In this document: piece after piece, positions 45,613 to 56,449 of the stretch
Numbering within the stretch: the stretch's first letter is position 1
Layout: each line of letters starts with the position of its first letter
Source: Ascochyta rabiei
Taxonomy: Eukaryota > Ascomycota > Dothideomycetes > Pleosporales > Didymellaceae
Length of the DNA stretch: 64,000 nucleotides
Assembly: GCF_004011695.2 (NCBI RefSeq)
Contig: NC_082406.1
Coordinates: 744,001-808,000, forward strand
Direction of reading: 5' to 3'
Position numbers and translations under genes: made by a program
Notes under the pieces: generated by a model
Seen by the model: the letters and a program-made list of their open reading frames with translations, nothing else
Told to the model about the DNA's origin: nothing
Database searches by the model: none

Positions 45613-46911
45613 ATGTCGCCTAGCAAGCTGGGTCTTTTTGCGAGCCTGGCGCTGGCCGCCAATGCCGTGCTCATCCCGCCTTCGATGACGGCAGCTGAGC
45701 CCGGGGACGGCAACGCGCTGGAAACGCTCGCAATCAACCCATTCAAGCAAACTCTTGCTGTTGAATGCCCTGGATGCGCCGTTGCCACTTTGGACGGCGA
45801 GACTCTGGAGTGGAAGAAGGATGAGGGCAATGCATTCGTGAGTGGAACTCTCCCCGGCGGCCCACTAGCCGCAGGTTACCGGGTGCGCGACGTGCGCATA
45901 TCTGGACCTCACCACCAACAAGAAATACTCCATGTTCACGGACAAGCTGTGCTAATACTACATCAGCTCCTTGACTTCGAAATTGGCCCTCTTGAGGATG
46001 CGCTCGAGATTGATGGCGTTCAGCTCTACCCTCCAACCTTTGCCATCGCCTCGCAGCCGTTCTACATCACGCAGATCAACACCAAGTCTGAGAATGCCCT
46101 GCGTCTTCGAGTCACTGGATACACGTTCCACTTCACCACCGCCGAGACAGTTTCCGAGGCGGGACTTGAGCTGCTACCCATGACGTTCCAGATCACATCG
46201 ATTGAATCCGTGCCCATGGACCCGCCATCTATCACCGTTAACTTGCTGAAGGATCCTACCGGCCGACTCATGATTGCCTCGTTCGACGCTATGAAGACCA
46301 TCGAAGCTACCCCCGTCGAGCAGGAGAAGGAGTGCAAGCAGTGGCCACTTTTATGCAAGATGAGGGGTGCTATGGCCGATCGCATTGAGAAGCTGAAGCA
46401 CATGGGCAAAGGACGACCTGGCTGTCACAAGCGACCACACGGCATGCACCGCCCCAACGGCCACCACAACCCGATGGCGGAGGAGACGCTCGAGGGCAAG
46501 CCGCCCCACAGGTTCCGCCCTGGCGGACACCACCGTCGTCCCCATCACATGGAGCACAACGGTCATGACCACCACCATGGCCATCACCATGGCCATCACC
46601 ATGGCCACCACCACGGCATACAAATGTTCCTCCGCCGCGCCTTCTTCACGATCCTCGTTCCCGTTCTTATCGGCATCTTCGCTGGTACGCTCACCTACCT
46701 CATCGGCATGGCTCTCGGTTGCCTCATTGCAGTCAGCATTGCCAAGTTCCGTGGCCAGAGCTACCAGCCGATTGCACTTGAGGACGATTTTGAGGAGGCG
46801 AACGGCGAGGTTCGCAGCGAGAAGCAGGAGTACGTCGAGTTGCCTGCATACGAGGCTCCACCTGTCTACCAGGACGCCGCCGAGAAGGAGGTAGTCGATG
46901 AGACGAAGTGA
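45613..46911 (+). CDS. Secretory-pathway membrane protein with His-rich region
   Basis: A 389-residue protein if the intron 45838-45966 (129 bp, GTGAGT ... GCTAATAC ... CAG) is removed. This joins EGNAF to LLDFEIGPLEDAL, which reads as one domain. The intron is in phase and stop-free, so unspliced RNA would encode 432 residues. A signal peptide (residues 1-19) is followed by a luminal domain with VECPGCAV and IDGVQLYPPTF, of the type I recall as DUF7728. Then come a Lys/His-rich segment with four HHHG-type units (about 46560-46620), one transmembrane region (FFTILVPVLIGIFAGTLTYL onward) and a cytoplasmic acidic tail with two proline-tyrosine stretches (ELPAYEAPPVY) that could recruit arrestin/Rsp5-type partners. 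The His cluster may bind Zn, Ni or Cu. Function is unknown. Confidence 0.85.
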   Translation: MSPSKLGLFASLALAANAVLIPPSMTAAEPGDGNALETLAINPFKQTLAVECPGCAVATLDGETLEWKKDEGNAFVSGTLPGGPLAAGYRVRDVRISGPHHQQEILHVHGQAVLILHQLLDFEIGPLEDALEIDGVQLYPPTFAIASQPFYITQINTKSENALRLRVTGYTFHFTTAETVSEAGLELLPMTFQITSIESVPMDPPSITVNLLKDPTGRLMIASFDAMKTIEATPVEQEKECKQWPLLCKMRGAMADRIEKLKHMGKGRPGCHKRPHGMHRPNGHHNPMAEETLEGKPPHRFRPGGHHRRPHHMEHNGHDHHHGHHHGHHHGHHHGIQMFLRRAFFTILVPVLIGIFAGTLTYLIGMALGCLIAVSIAKFRGQSYQPIALEDDFEEANGEVRSEKQEYVELPAYEAPPVYQDAAEKEVVDETK

Positions 46912-47907
46912 GTGCGACGAATTGTGTGTTGTATATCTGACGATGGGGTTGGCGGTCTTCAGTTGAATTGTCTATGATTTGGCGTCTGGACAACCACCAA
47001 GATGAGAGATACTCCTTGCTTTGGTTACGTAGGCGTTTCAGTTGGTCACGCGTGCTATGAATTTCATTTGTACCCTGCACAATCGTTCCACCTCGCCTTA
47101 TCGTTTGTGACCATACGCAAGTTGAGGAGCTTTGACTGAACACACCCAACGCAGCCTGGAGGGTGCCTAGTGGCGTCTTCATATATATGACTCACCCACG
47201 CCTCCTCTCCAGCAACCATGCAGGTGTACCGTCGTCGCCACCGTGTACATCAGCCGTCGAACAGGCACAAGTAGTGTAGCCTAGTCAATGTCTCATCACA
47301 TCGTCTTCTCAGGAGATCCTTGGAATACTGGGCAGCCCTCTAAGCCAAAAGCTGGGAGCTTGGGTAGAGCCTCGGTGCGCGTCGAGAATGGGTATCGAGA
47401 TGTTGTCGCTGCTGGGCGGTGTCTGAGAGTTTCAATCAATTGTAAAGTGGTAAGGTGTATTTGCCGGCTGTCATTAGGGAGCGTGCAGCACATGGTTGCA
47501 GTTGATTTGACGTGACGTTAAAGGTGTTGGGGTCGTCCGTGGTCGCGGTTGGCGTTTGGTTTTCCAAAGTGGTCCGTGCACACCGCTCGTTGATTCTTTT
47601 GGCGGCCGTCTCTCACCAAAAGCGATGCCTGTTACAAAGTGCTGATTCCAAAAGCCTTTAATGTGCTTGATTTTCGAGCGCTTGATTTGCAGTCACGACC
47701 CCATGCGGCTTAGCGCTTGATCTGTCTTGAGGCAGCCGCCCTCGCCGCCGCGACTTAAATACACCGCTTGCCCGCGTTTCCAGCCTTTTCCTTTTCTTCT
47801 GCCACTCGCACGTATTCTTCCACCCCAACTACTGCAACTGTAACAACGCGCATCTGCGTTCTCGACCAAACTTCATCCAACTTCCATCCAACTAACACTC
47901 TAGCACC
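46912..47907. other. Histone H4 upstream region
   Basis: No gene. A TTAAATAC at about 47755 in a GC-rich setting lies some 150 bp before the H4 start codon and may be its core promoter. The H4 leader is rich in CAACT/CATCCAACTTCC. No divergent H3 gene is present in the window. Confidence 0.5.
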
Positions 47908-48485
<578 letters not shown>

Positions 48486-48749
48486 GCTTCTTCTCTTCTC
48501 GGCACGACGCGTGCTGCGCCTTCGACTTCGCTGAGGTTGTCGGCGATTCACACGGTCAGCACTTGTTCATGGGTATCATTTGGTCACGGCTATCGGTCTT
48601 CGGCGTTCTTTGTGTATGGGTCTGGATGCTTCGATGACGAGACTTTGGTCTCTTGCTGGCTGGCTATAGTCAATGCAATACATGTCACACACTCTATCAT
48701 GTTATGCGTGACACTCCCTCCTGTCATACGTATTACTTACAAGCTTGCC

Positions 48750-49598
48750 TTACAGGAGCGTCGCCAGTCGCACACTATCTTTCTCGCCTTTCCTGCTTTT
48801 CCGGGCACCGGCCCCAATCCAGGCTTCGACAGCTTCAATCACAGCCTTGCTGTTCGCTGTCACCCCAAACAACCCTCCTTCCACCCTGATAGACTCCAAG
48901 CTCCACCTCTTCAGCTCATCGTTTACACTCTCCACCCCGTCCTCGACGACCAGAACATCGTACCCACGATCACTCGCCTCTCTGACCGTACTACTGACAC
49001 ACGCGTCTGCAGTAACACCACAGACCACCAGATTCTTCACCCCTCTCGCCCTCAATACAGCATCTAACTCTGTGTTCGTAAACGCCCCCCGCCCCGGCTT
49101 ATCAATCACCACCTCGCCCTCCACCGGCGCAACCTCACCCACAATGTCATGTCCAACCTCCCCACGAACCAGGAACCTCCCCATTGGCCCCATGGCACCT
49201 ATCTGCACACCGCTGGCGCGCAAGCGGTGCCGTTCGCGCGACGACACCGTCGCGAGGTGCGGCGCGTGGCCTTCGCGGGTGTGGATTATGGGGAACGAGG
49301 CGCGGCGGAAGGTGGTGAGGATGTGCGAGATGGTCGGGACGAGGCGTACGAAGCGGTAGGTTGTTTCTGGGGAGAGGGTGGAGAGGTAGCCGTTGGGGGA
49401 GAGGAAGTCGTGTTGCATGTCGATTATCAAGAGGGCGGTTGTGCCGGGTGAGAGGGAGGTGTCGTGGGGCCAGGCGTAGGGCGTGCTGGAGGGGATCTGC
49501 GAGGGGGGCATGGTTTGCCAAGTGGGGTGGGGCTGGAATGGGAAAGATGGATCAGGTGAGGTTGACTTGGGGTTGTTGGGAGATATGGTTGTTGTCAT
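48750..49598 (-). CDS. Isochorismatase-like cysteine hydrolase
   Basis: A single-exon protein of 282 residues starting at MTTTISPNN. The open frame continues upstream to 49718, but that stretch is Arg/Pro-rich and unconserved. The catalytic triad is visible: Asp in LLIIDMQHDFLS, Lys in VVIDKPGRGAF and Cys in GVTADACVSSTVREA, with the cis-peptide region just before it. The family includes nicotinamidases, N-carbamoylsarcosine amidases and isochorismatases. The GRGAF-NTELD layout favours an amidase-like member, with unknown substrate. Some secreted fungal isochorismatases alter plant salicylate, but this one has no signal peptide. Confidence 0.9.
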   Translation of the reverse strand: MTTTISPNNPKSTSPDPSFPFQPHPTWQTMPPSQIPSSTPYAWPHDTSLSPGTTALLIIDMQHDFLSPNGYLSTLSPETTYRFVRLVPTISHILTTFRRASFPIIHTREGHAPHLATVSSRERHRLRASGVQIGAMGPMGRFLVRGEVGHDIVGEVAPVEGEVVIDKPGRGAFTNTELDAVLRARGVKNLVVCGVTADACVSSTVREASDRGYDVLVVEDGVESVNDELKRWSLESIRVEGGLFGVTANSKAVIEAVEAWIGAGARKSRKGEKDSVRLATLL

Positions 49599-50220
49599 GG
49601 TACACTCAACCACCGCACGGCAACTGTTTTTTGTTACACGTTGCCTGGTTCTCGGATGAAGCCGTGAACTTAGGGTTTGGCGGGGTGCTTTGTGGGGCAA
49701 CGGGCCGGGGAGGACCACTTCCTTTCGCTCACTCTCTTGCCCTGTCCGTTCTCTGTCACCTTGATCAGATACTCATCTCACAACACATCACAAATTTCAG
49801 TGCTGTCCAGGTGTCCACGGAGTTACGAAACACGCGGCAACATGCAGCCAGGTGCAGACCCGCCCTAATGCGCCGGAGATTCTCCTCCCCAGAGACCGGG
49901 GTAGCACCCCACTGCACGACTACCGAGCCAGCATTTTGCTATCTTGGCCAATCACCGCTCCGCCTTCCGATTTGATAAGAGATGCTACACATGCGGATAA
50001 GGCAGCATGCTAGACAGGGTGAAGGCGGGTGTTATCAAGATGCAATGACGCGGTGGAGATTCTCCTATGCATGACTGCTGCTATGACCGCGGGCGAGATA
50101 GACGGGTGGTGCAGATATGTATACTTCATTGAAGGTCAATCTTCTGGTGCTGAGCATTTCGTTCGACACGCTCTTGAAGTTGCGCCATCTTGCCGTTGCT
50201 GTTCCATCGAGCCGGTCAAT
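49599..50220. other. Divergent promoter region
   Basis: This is shared upstream space of the isochorismatase-like gene and the permease. A GATAAGA at 49975 and a second GATAAGG at 49997 are possible binding sites for GATA-type nitrogen regulators, fitting a nitrogen-compound permease. This is inference from short motifs. Confidence 0.4.
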
Positions 50221-51947
50221 ATGTCTACCTCTCCGACCTCAGACCCGGAGAAGAAGGTGGAAGTCTTCGATGAAGATGATGCTGTGCTCGCGCAGCTAGG
50301 GTATACCCAAGGTAAGTTGTATATTCGACATTGACTCACATAGCTGATGCATTGTCCAGAGTTGAAGCGCAGTTTTGGCCTCGTCGGCATGGTCGGTTTC
50401 TCCTTCAGTATCGTCACTTCTTGGACGGCATTGAGTGGCGTACTCATCATCGGCGTGGAGACCGGTGGGCCGCCAGTGATGATATGGGGCTGGCTTGCGG
50501 TCTGCTTGTTCACGTTGTCTGTCGCATACTCAATGGCTGAGATGTGTAGTGCGTGAGTGTGACTGCCTTTCATACAATGTACATTCACTGACACCGGCAG
50601 ATACCCACTTGCTGGCGGACAGTACAGCTGGGTGGCAATCCTCGCACCTACAAGCTGGGCGAGAGGATTCTCATACATCTGTGGATGGTTCATGCTCATT
50701 GGTGTCCTAGCCATGGGTGCCACCAATAACTTCATTGCAACGAACTTTGTCCTCGGCACTGCACAACTCAACTACGGGTTCACGATCGAGCGGTGGCATA
50801 CAGTTCTGGTAGCCTATCTCGTCACTTTCATCGCCATGGCTTCCAATATCTTCCTTCCACACATCTTGAATAAGCTTTCGAAAGCCATCCTCGCCTGGAA
50901 CCTGCTCTCGTTCGTGGTCTGTTTGGTAACCATACTCGCGACCAACGACCATAAACAGTCACCGAAATTTGTGTTCAGTGACTTTCAGAACTTCACTGGT
51001 TGGACACCACCATATGCTGTTGTTCTTGGTCTTCTCCAGAGTGAGTCCTCGTTGTAGACGACAGAAGTAATGCACACTAACCATCACAAGGCGCTTATGG
51101 CATGTGCTGTTACGATGCGCCCGCTCACATGACAGAAGAAATTAAGAACGCTCGTAAGCAGGCACCTCGTGCAATCATCATGGCCGTATACATGGGCTTC
51201 ATCACTGGCTTCATCTGGCTCATTGCATTGAGCTTCTGCATTGGCGACCTCGACACCACTGCTACCACAGCGACGGGTGTACCCGTCATCGAGATCATCT
51301 TCAACTCTACCGGAAGTGTGGCAGGCGCCTCGGTGCTATCTTCGATGATATCTGTCATCTGCTTAGTAGCTTCGAACTCGCTGATGGCTGAAGGCTCGAG
51401 ATCAGTGTACGCCTTTGCGCGAGACCAAGGAATGCCGTTCTCGGACCTGCTGAGCAAGGTCTCTTCGAGAAGTGTCCCAGTGTATGCCGTATTGTTGACG
51501 GGCATCGTACAAATTGCTTTTAACTCCATCTATTTCGGAACAGTGACTGGCTTCAACACTATCGTCGCCATCGCCACTCAAGGATTTTGTAAGCAACAGA
51601 CAGCTTTTTAGAAAAAGCATCATCTGACATCCACAGACCTATCCTACGCCATGCCATTGCTCGCTCGAATCATCGCCCACTTCTCCGGCAAAAAGACGCG
51701 ACTTGAGGGCTCTTACTCACTCGGTCGGTACGGCATTCTGCTGAACATCATCGGCTTCCTGTTCCTAGCTTTCATGTGCATCATCTCGAACTTCCCCAGT
51801 GCTACGCCGGTGAATAGCGAGAACATGAACTACACTTCGGCCGCGACGGGCTTGATTATGCTGCTGAGTGCTATATTTTGGTTTACGACGGGGAGGAAGA
51901 AGTTCACGGGTCCGGAGAGTGGACATCTGCTGGATGTCGTCACCTAG
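50221..51947 (+). CDS. GABA/choline-type amino-acid permease (APC superfamily)
   Basis: A 510-residue transporter in five exons, 50221-50311, 50360-50552, 50601-51040, 51091-51588 and 51637-51947. All introns are 48-50 bp. The N-terminal cytoplasmic tail is acidic, followed by SFGLVGMVGFSFSIVTSWTA (TM1) and GGPPVMIWGWL. AEMCSAYPLAGGQYSWVAIL (the conserved TM3 region) spans a junction, and YDAPAHMTEEIKNARKQAPR is diagnostic of the ACT family (GABA, choline, basic amino acids: Uga4, Hnm1). Twelve hydrophobic segments fit. The exact substrate is undetermined. Possible GATA sites upstream hint at nitrogen control. Confidence 0.94.
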
Positions 51948-53063
51948 TTGGTCCGTCTTTCAGCGAAAACTTCATTCCCTTGGAGGTGGACAGAAGTGCG
52001 CGTGGTCGCAATTGTGGACCTATCTTAGCGTATCTGAAGACCCAATCTATGTTGACATTTGTCTTTACAAGTATCTCCTGTTCCCTGTCCGCTTATGCTT
52101 TCCAATGGCTATTTGCTGTTCGTTCGGCCTCGCATCTGGACCATGACACCGCGCCAGCGCAACACGAGAGATGTCGCCGTGCGAGCAGAAAGCCAGCTGC
52201 GTCATCAGCCGCATGTAAACATACTATATCCAACCGTTCTCGATGAAGGTTTCGATGATATCGCTAGCCTCAAGGTTCACAATGTGTCGTGACAAGATCA
52301 AATCGCACGTTGCTTACAAGTCTGTTCCTTCCAGCAAATGGCGCTCAGGCTGCCACATGCCATAGCCTACATTCAACGGGGCTCGGCTGTGTCAAAACTA
52401 GCTTGTTTCATCTCGAGACGGGTGCAAATGCAATCCTTCGTTCTGGATCCATGCAAATTAGCTAACTCTATCCCGTCATATCGAGGCGGCACATGCTAGA
52501 ACGCCTTCTGCTGAGCTGGCATTTCTGATATTCAATATAGGTCAACAGTTCCATTTTCGGCTTCTAGTGGGCTGACAAGCCGCTTGGTTGGTGGTAAGGG
52601 CGAACATGCTGCTGGTTAAGCATTCTTTGTGGCGCTCAATCACATACCCTAGCTTGCCGATACACAACGCCATTATTATTTCTAAGTTCGATATCGGAGT
52701 AGACTTGGGCCGCAGTAGCACTTGGGCTTCTCAAAGAACATAAGCTATTGTCAAAATGTGCCGCATTCTTCTTCTCGTGCGTTCCCCTCCGGAGGCGATG
52801 CTTACCTAGGTAGAGAGACGATAACTTGGTTCAGCTGACACGGGGTTGTCCAAAGCAGTGCGTGCGCGTTGATTAGTTTCACTAGTACCACCCTGCGTTT
52901 GCGTCTAGTTCCGTCTGTAGAGAACTTTGCTAATCCAGTGCCCTGGAAAGTCTATTACATGTATGTGCCTTCGCGCTGCTCAACAAGTGTCGCCATTAGC
53001 TGAAGGTCTACTCTCATCAAAGCAAACCACTGCCACAAGACGTCTGACTGGCTGCTACTCAAC
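51948..53063. other. Intergenic, no gene seen
   Basis: This is 1.1 kb of ordinary composition between the permease and a small secreted protein gene. No RNA gene, repeat or domain was recognised. Confidence 0.5.
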
Positions 53064-53480
53064 ATGAGAACTCCTGGTTTCTCAATGGCGGTGGCTCTTG
53101 CAGCTACCGTTTCCCTCACTCACCCTGCAACATGCAAGACATGTACGAAATACTGCGGCTATAGCCTTTTAGACTTTGATAAACTCTCCTTTCCGTACTC
53201 GAGTATCTTCATCACTACCTTTTTCTACGCTACCCATCATCTCTTTCTTGAAGCGCGCCACTCTGAATTGTTTGCAGGCTTTTCCCAGGGTTTGCTCGAG
53301 GAGACAATCAAGTTCATCAATAGGCCTGTTGATGCTACACGTGTCAGCCAATCGCTCTTCTACAGCTACAAGGATTGGAATGGAGGCCAGCACTTTCAGT
53401 TCTACGATTGTTGTAAAAAGCTATGCCATGATTGTGGCGCAGATCTGACTGGTGACGCATGCTTTGATAAGTTGGTGTAG
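53064..53480 (+). CDS. Small secreted Cys-rich protein
   Basis: A 138-residue single-exon product. Residues 1-22 (FSMAVALAATVSLTHPA) are a clear signal peptide. The mature part has eight cysteines: three clustered at its start (CKTCTKYCGY) and five near its end (YDCCKKLCHDCGADLTGDAC). The middle is aromatic-rich. I know no homologue. Size, secretion and paired Cys clusters fit an effector-like or antimicrobial small secreted protein, but nothing shows this directly. I looked for an intron in the pyrimidine-rich middle and found none that keeps the frame. Confidence 0.65.
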   Translation: MRTPGFSMAVALAATVSLTHPATCKTCTKYCGYSLLDFDKLSFPYSSIFITTFFYATHHLFLEARHSELFAGFSQGLLEETIKFINRPVDATRVSQSLFYSYKDWNGGQHFQFYDCCKKLCHDCGADLTGDACFDKLV

Positions 53481-54238
53481 ATGGCATGTCGGTAGCATGG
53501 AAACGGTCAGCAAGAAAATCGACGGCTTTCGTTATTTTCCCTCGTCAAACACGAGCCCAACAATGAGGTTGCAACACTTGAGTTGGGACAGGATGATGTA
53601 CAGATTTCACTGGCAGGTCATGCGAACCCTGACATTCATGCTGCAAGGAGATACAGACTTCGTAGTCTGTACCTTCTTTCGTGTAGTAATGTGTGGAGAT
53701 CTGGAGCGGTACTTACAAGAGGATCTGGGATGAAGTAGGAGAGATTGTGATATAGTATCGCTGAACTCCTCCTACATAGCAGCTCTCGACACTTCTCGAC
53801 GTCCAGGGATCACGGCTGGTTGCATTCGGCTCTTTGTACTTTGTACCACTAAACCAAGGGCATTTCTTGCGATGATTCCTGCATGATGATTGGTGGAACA
53901 ACCTTCGGCTAGCATCCTACGAGCCCCTCGGCATACTATGGTCTCCGGCAAAAGTAGAGTCCCATGGCCAGTGCGTAGGCTAGTATACGGAACTGTTAAT
54001 TACAGATATGCATGGACGATTTCTATCTTACTAAGACAAAGGTAGCCTGCTTATTGGTGTGGGACATGTTCTTAATTTCGGTAGAGGCTTCCAGAAACCC
54101 TTGTCGAATCCCTGTCTGCACTGGCCATGGGACTCTACTTTTGCCGGAGACCATAGTAAACCCTAGCACAAGGACGTAAGCTAGAGTATTACACACTCGC
54201 GCGAACTGGTAACGATCTGACTGAAGAAACATCACAAA
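53481..54238. other. Intergenic, no gene seen
   Basis: This is the upstream region of the GH43 gene. A long minus-strand frame beginning nearby is antisense to that gene and is not supported. Confidence 0.5.
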
Positions 54239-55963
54239 ATGGCACCCAGTTTTGAAAATCCAATTATTCGTGGCTTTAACCCAGATCCTACCGTCTGCGT
54301 AGTCCCGTCGCCCACGCTCGGCGGAAAACCGACGTACTACCTGAGCACTTCGACATTCGAATACTTTCCTGGTTGTGCGATATACCGCTCTATAGACATC
54401 ATCAATTGGACGCTGATCGGCCACGCTTTGACCCGACCATCCCAACTCAATCTCCGCACAGTCGAGCCCGGAGCCGGAAGCTGGGCCTCCACACTGCGCT
54501 ACAGAGCAGCCGAAAAGAGATGGTACCTCTTCAACGGCGTGTATCATCGCTACCGACCCAGTAGTGACGAACGCATCTTCCCGCGTGGTTTCTACGTCTG
54601 GACCAACGACATTGACACAGACGGAAGCTGGAGTGATCCGGTCTACTTCGACAATCCTGGGTTCGACCAAGACGTATTCTGGGATGATGACGGGAAGACG
54701 TATCTCTCGACGACAGTTAGGATCGCTGATCGTGATCCGGCGAGTAAATTGAAAGACTTTGCGATCCATATCTCGGAAATTGATCTGCCGACCGGGAGGA
54801 CATTGATGCCGCCTGTGTGTATTCGGCAGAGCAAGTATGGCGTTGCAGAGGGGAGTCATATCATGAAGAAGGATGGGTACTATTACTTGCTCGTTGCTGA
54901 GGGCGGCACGGAAGCGGGGCATCAGGAGTGGGCATATAGGAGCGAGAAAGGCGTGTTTGGCCCCTGGGAAAGTCAGGGGAAGCCATTGTGGTATAACGGA
55001 TCCGACGAGGAGGTTCAGAGGACAGGGCATGCAGACGTGTTTGAAGATGAGCAGGGGCGATGGTGGGGTGTCTTTCTTGGTGTCAGACCAGTCGCGAAAG
55101 AAGGGAATTTTCTCGAGCCACAGCTCGGTAAGTTTTTTTCTGGATACTTGGAACCTGTCATTAAATGCTGACACTTTGCAGGAAGAGAGACGTTCCTAGT
55201 CAAGGTTGAGTGGGTTGACGGCTGGCCAGTGTTTAACGACGGCAAGAACATCAAGTTCCAGACCGAAGGCCGGGATGAGGTTATTCAGCTTGTGGCTCAG
55301 TCAAAACCAAAAGGCGTTCGCTGGCAGGCTTCTCTAAACTCGAACACAGATGCGCTTGAGCTTGGCTGGTACCAGAAAAACACTCCACTCAAGCCATGTC
55401 ATTCATTCACTGAGCGTCCAGGATATCTACGTCTTCACGGCGGATGTTATGATCTTTCATCTCCAGAAGCACCCGCCCTGCTCCTGCGGAAGCAGGAAAG
55501 CTACCACGATCAGTTTTCCGCGACGCTAGAATTCAAGCCCAGTCGCAAAGGTTATGAAGCAGGTGTGACTGTCTGGTGGAGCATGTACTCGTTCGGCTCA
55601 ATAGGTATAACAGCTGTGGTCCACGAGAACAAACTCACCCCGACTATTGTGTGCAGAACGCCCACAGGAAAGGTCGGTGAGATAGAAACAACCTATCCGG
55701 CGATAGGATCTACGACCAGTGGAGAGCCTTTCAACTCTTCAGCACCCTCGCGCCTGACAGCTGAATGTACTCCAACAGCTTATACGCTGATGCTTTCCCA
55801 AAGATCGTCCAAATGGAGCTTCTCTTTTGGTACAGAGATTCTCTGCATTATGCCTCCTGTAGGCGGTGCCTTCACAGGAACTATGTTTGGTATCTATTCG
55901 TTCGGTTTATGGGAGCCGGTGCTAGATCCAGCGGACTTCAAAGATATTGTAATCCGGTCATAG
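54239..55963 (+). CDS. GH43 beta-xylosidase/alpha-arabinofuranosidase
   Basis: A 556-residue enzyme in two exons, 54239-55127 and 55182-55963, with a 54-bp intron. The five-bladed propeller starts FENPIIRGFNPDPTVCVV, with Asp of NPDP as general base. GFDQDVFWDDDGKTYL supplies the pKa-modulating Asp and GVAEGSHIMKKDGYYYLLVA the acid Glu. The second exon forms the beta-sandwich C-terminal domain (from about residue 330), as in two-domain GH43 xylosidases. There is no signal peptide, so it should act inside the cell on imported xylo- or arabino-oligosaccharides. Specificity cannot be fixed from motifs. Confidence 0.93.
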
Positions 55964-56449
55964 GAGCCATAATGACCACGAGGCCTAGGTTTTCTGGCCA
56001 AGTGTCTGAGTATGAAAGTGTTCATAAGGTTTGAATTGCATTTATGCTAGCTTTGTGCAGTATCGGTCAGACAGCTGGTGATGTCACTACCTCCACCACA
56101 TGCATGTCCTTGAGTTTGATGAACCACCTCTAGGGGTGGTGCGGCTGAGCTTTGGCCAGGAACTATGATACGAATAATGAACAGAAGTATCAACATCTTA
56201 GAACTGATCTAACGCGTATCTTAAACCGGTTTACACGGTGGTAGATCCGTCTTCAGAGCATTGGCACGTTGATCATGGTATGTCGACATCAAGGCTCTTA
56301 GAACGCGATTTAGCTCGTCTGAGGATTGAACAACTCTCATGTACCATAGTAATGATAGTGCACTACTACCACCCACAAATATCAAACATCTTGGTATCAT
56401 CCCCAGCACATCAACGCCTTATCTTTTCTACAACGCCTCCTTTCATCCT
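55964..56449. other. Convergent 3' intergenic region
   Basis: This lies between the 3' ends of the GH43 and carboxypeptidase genes. Nothing was recognised. Confidence 0.5.

Noticed and set aside
54023..55174. Long minus-strand open frame of 383 codons
   Set aside because: It is antisense to the GH43 gene, whose motifs and splice junction are clear. The antisense protein has no recognisable content.
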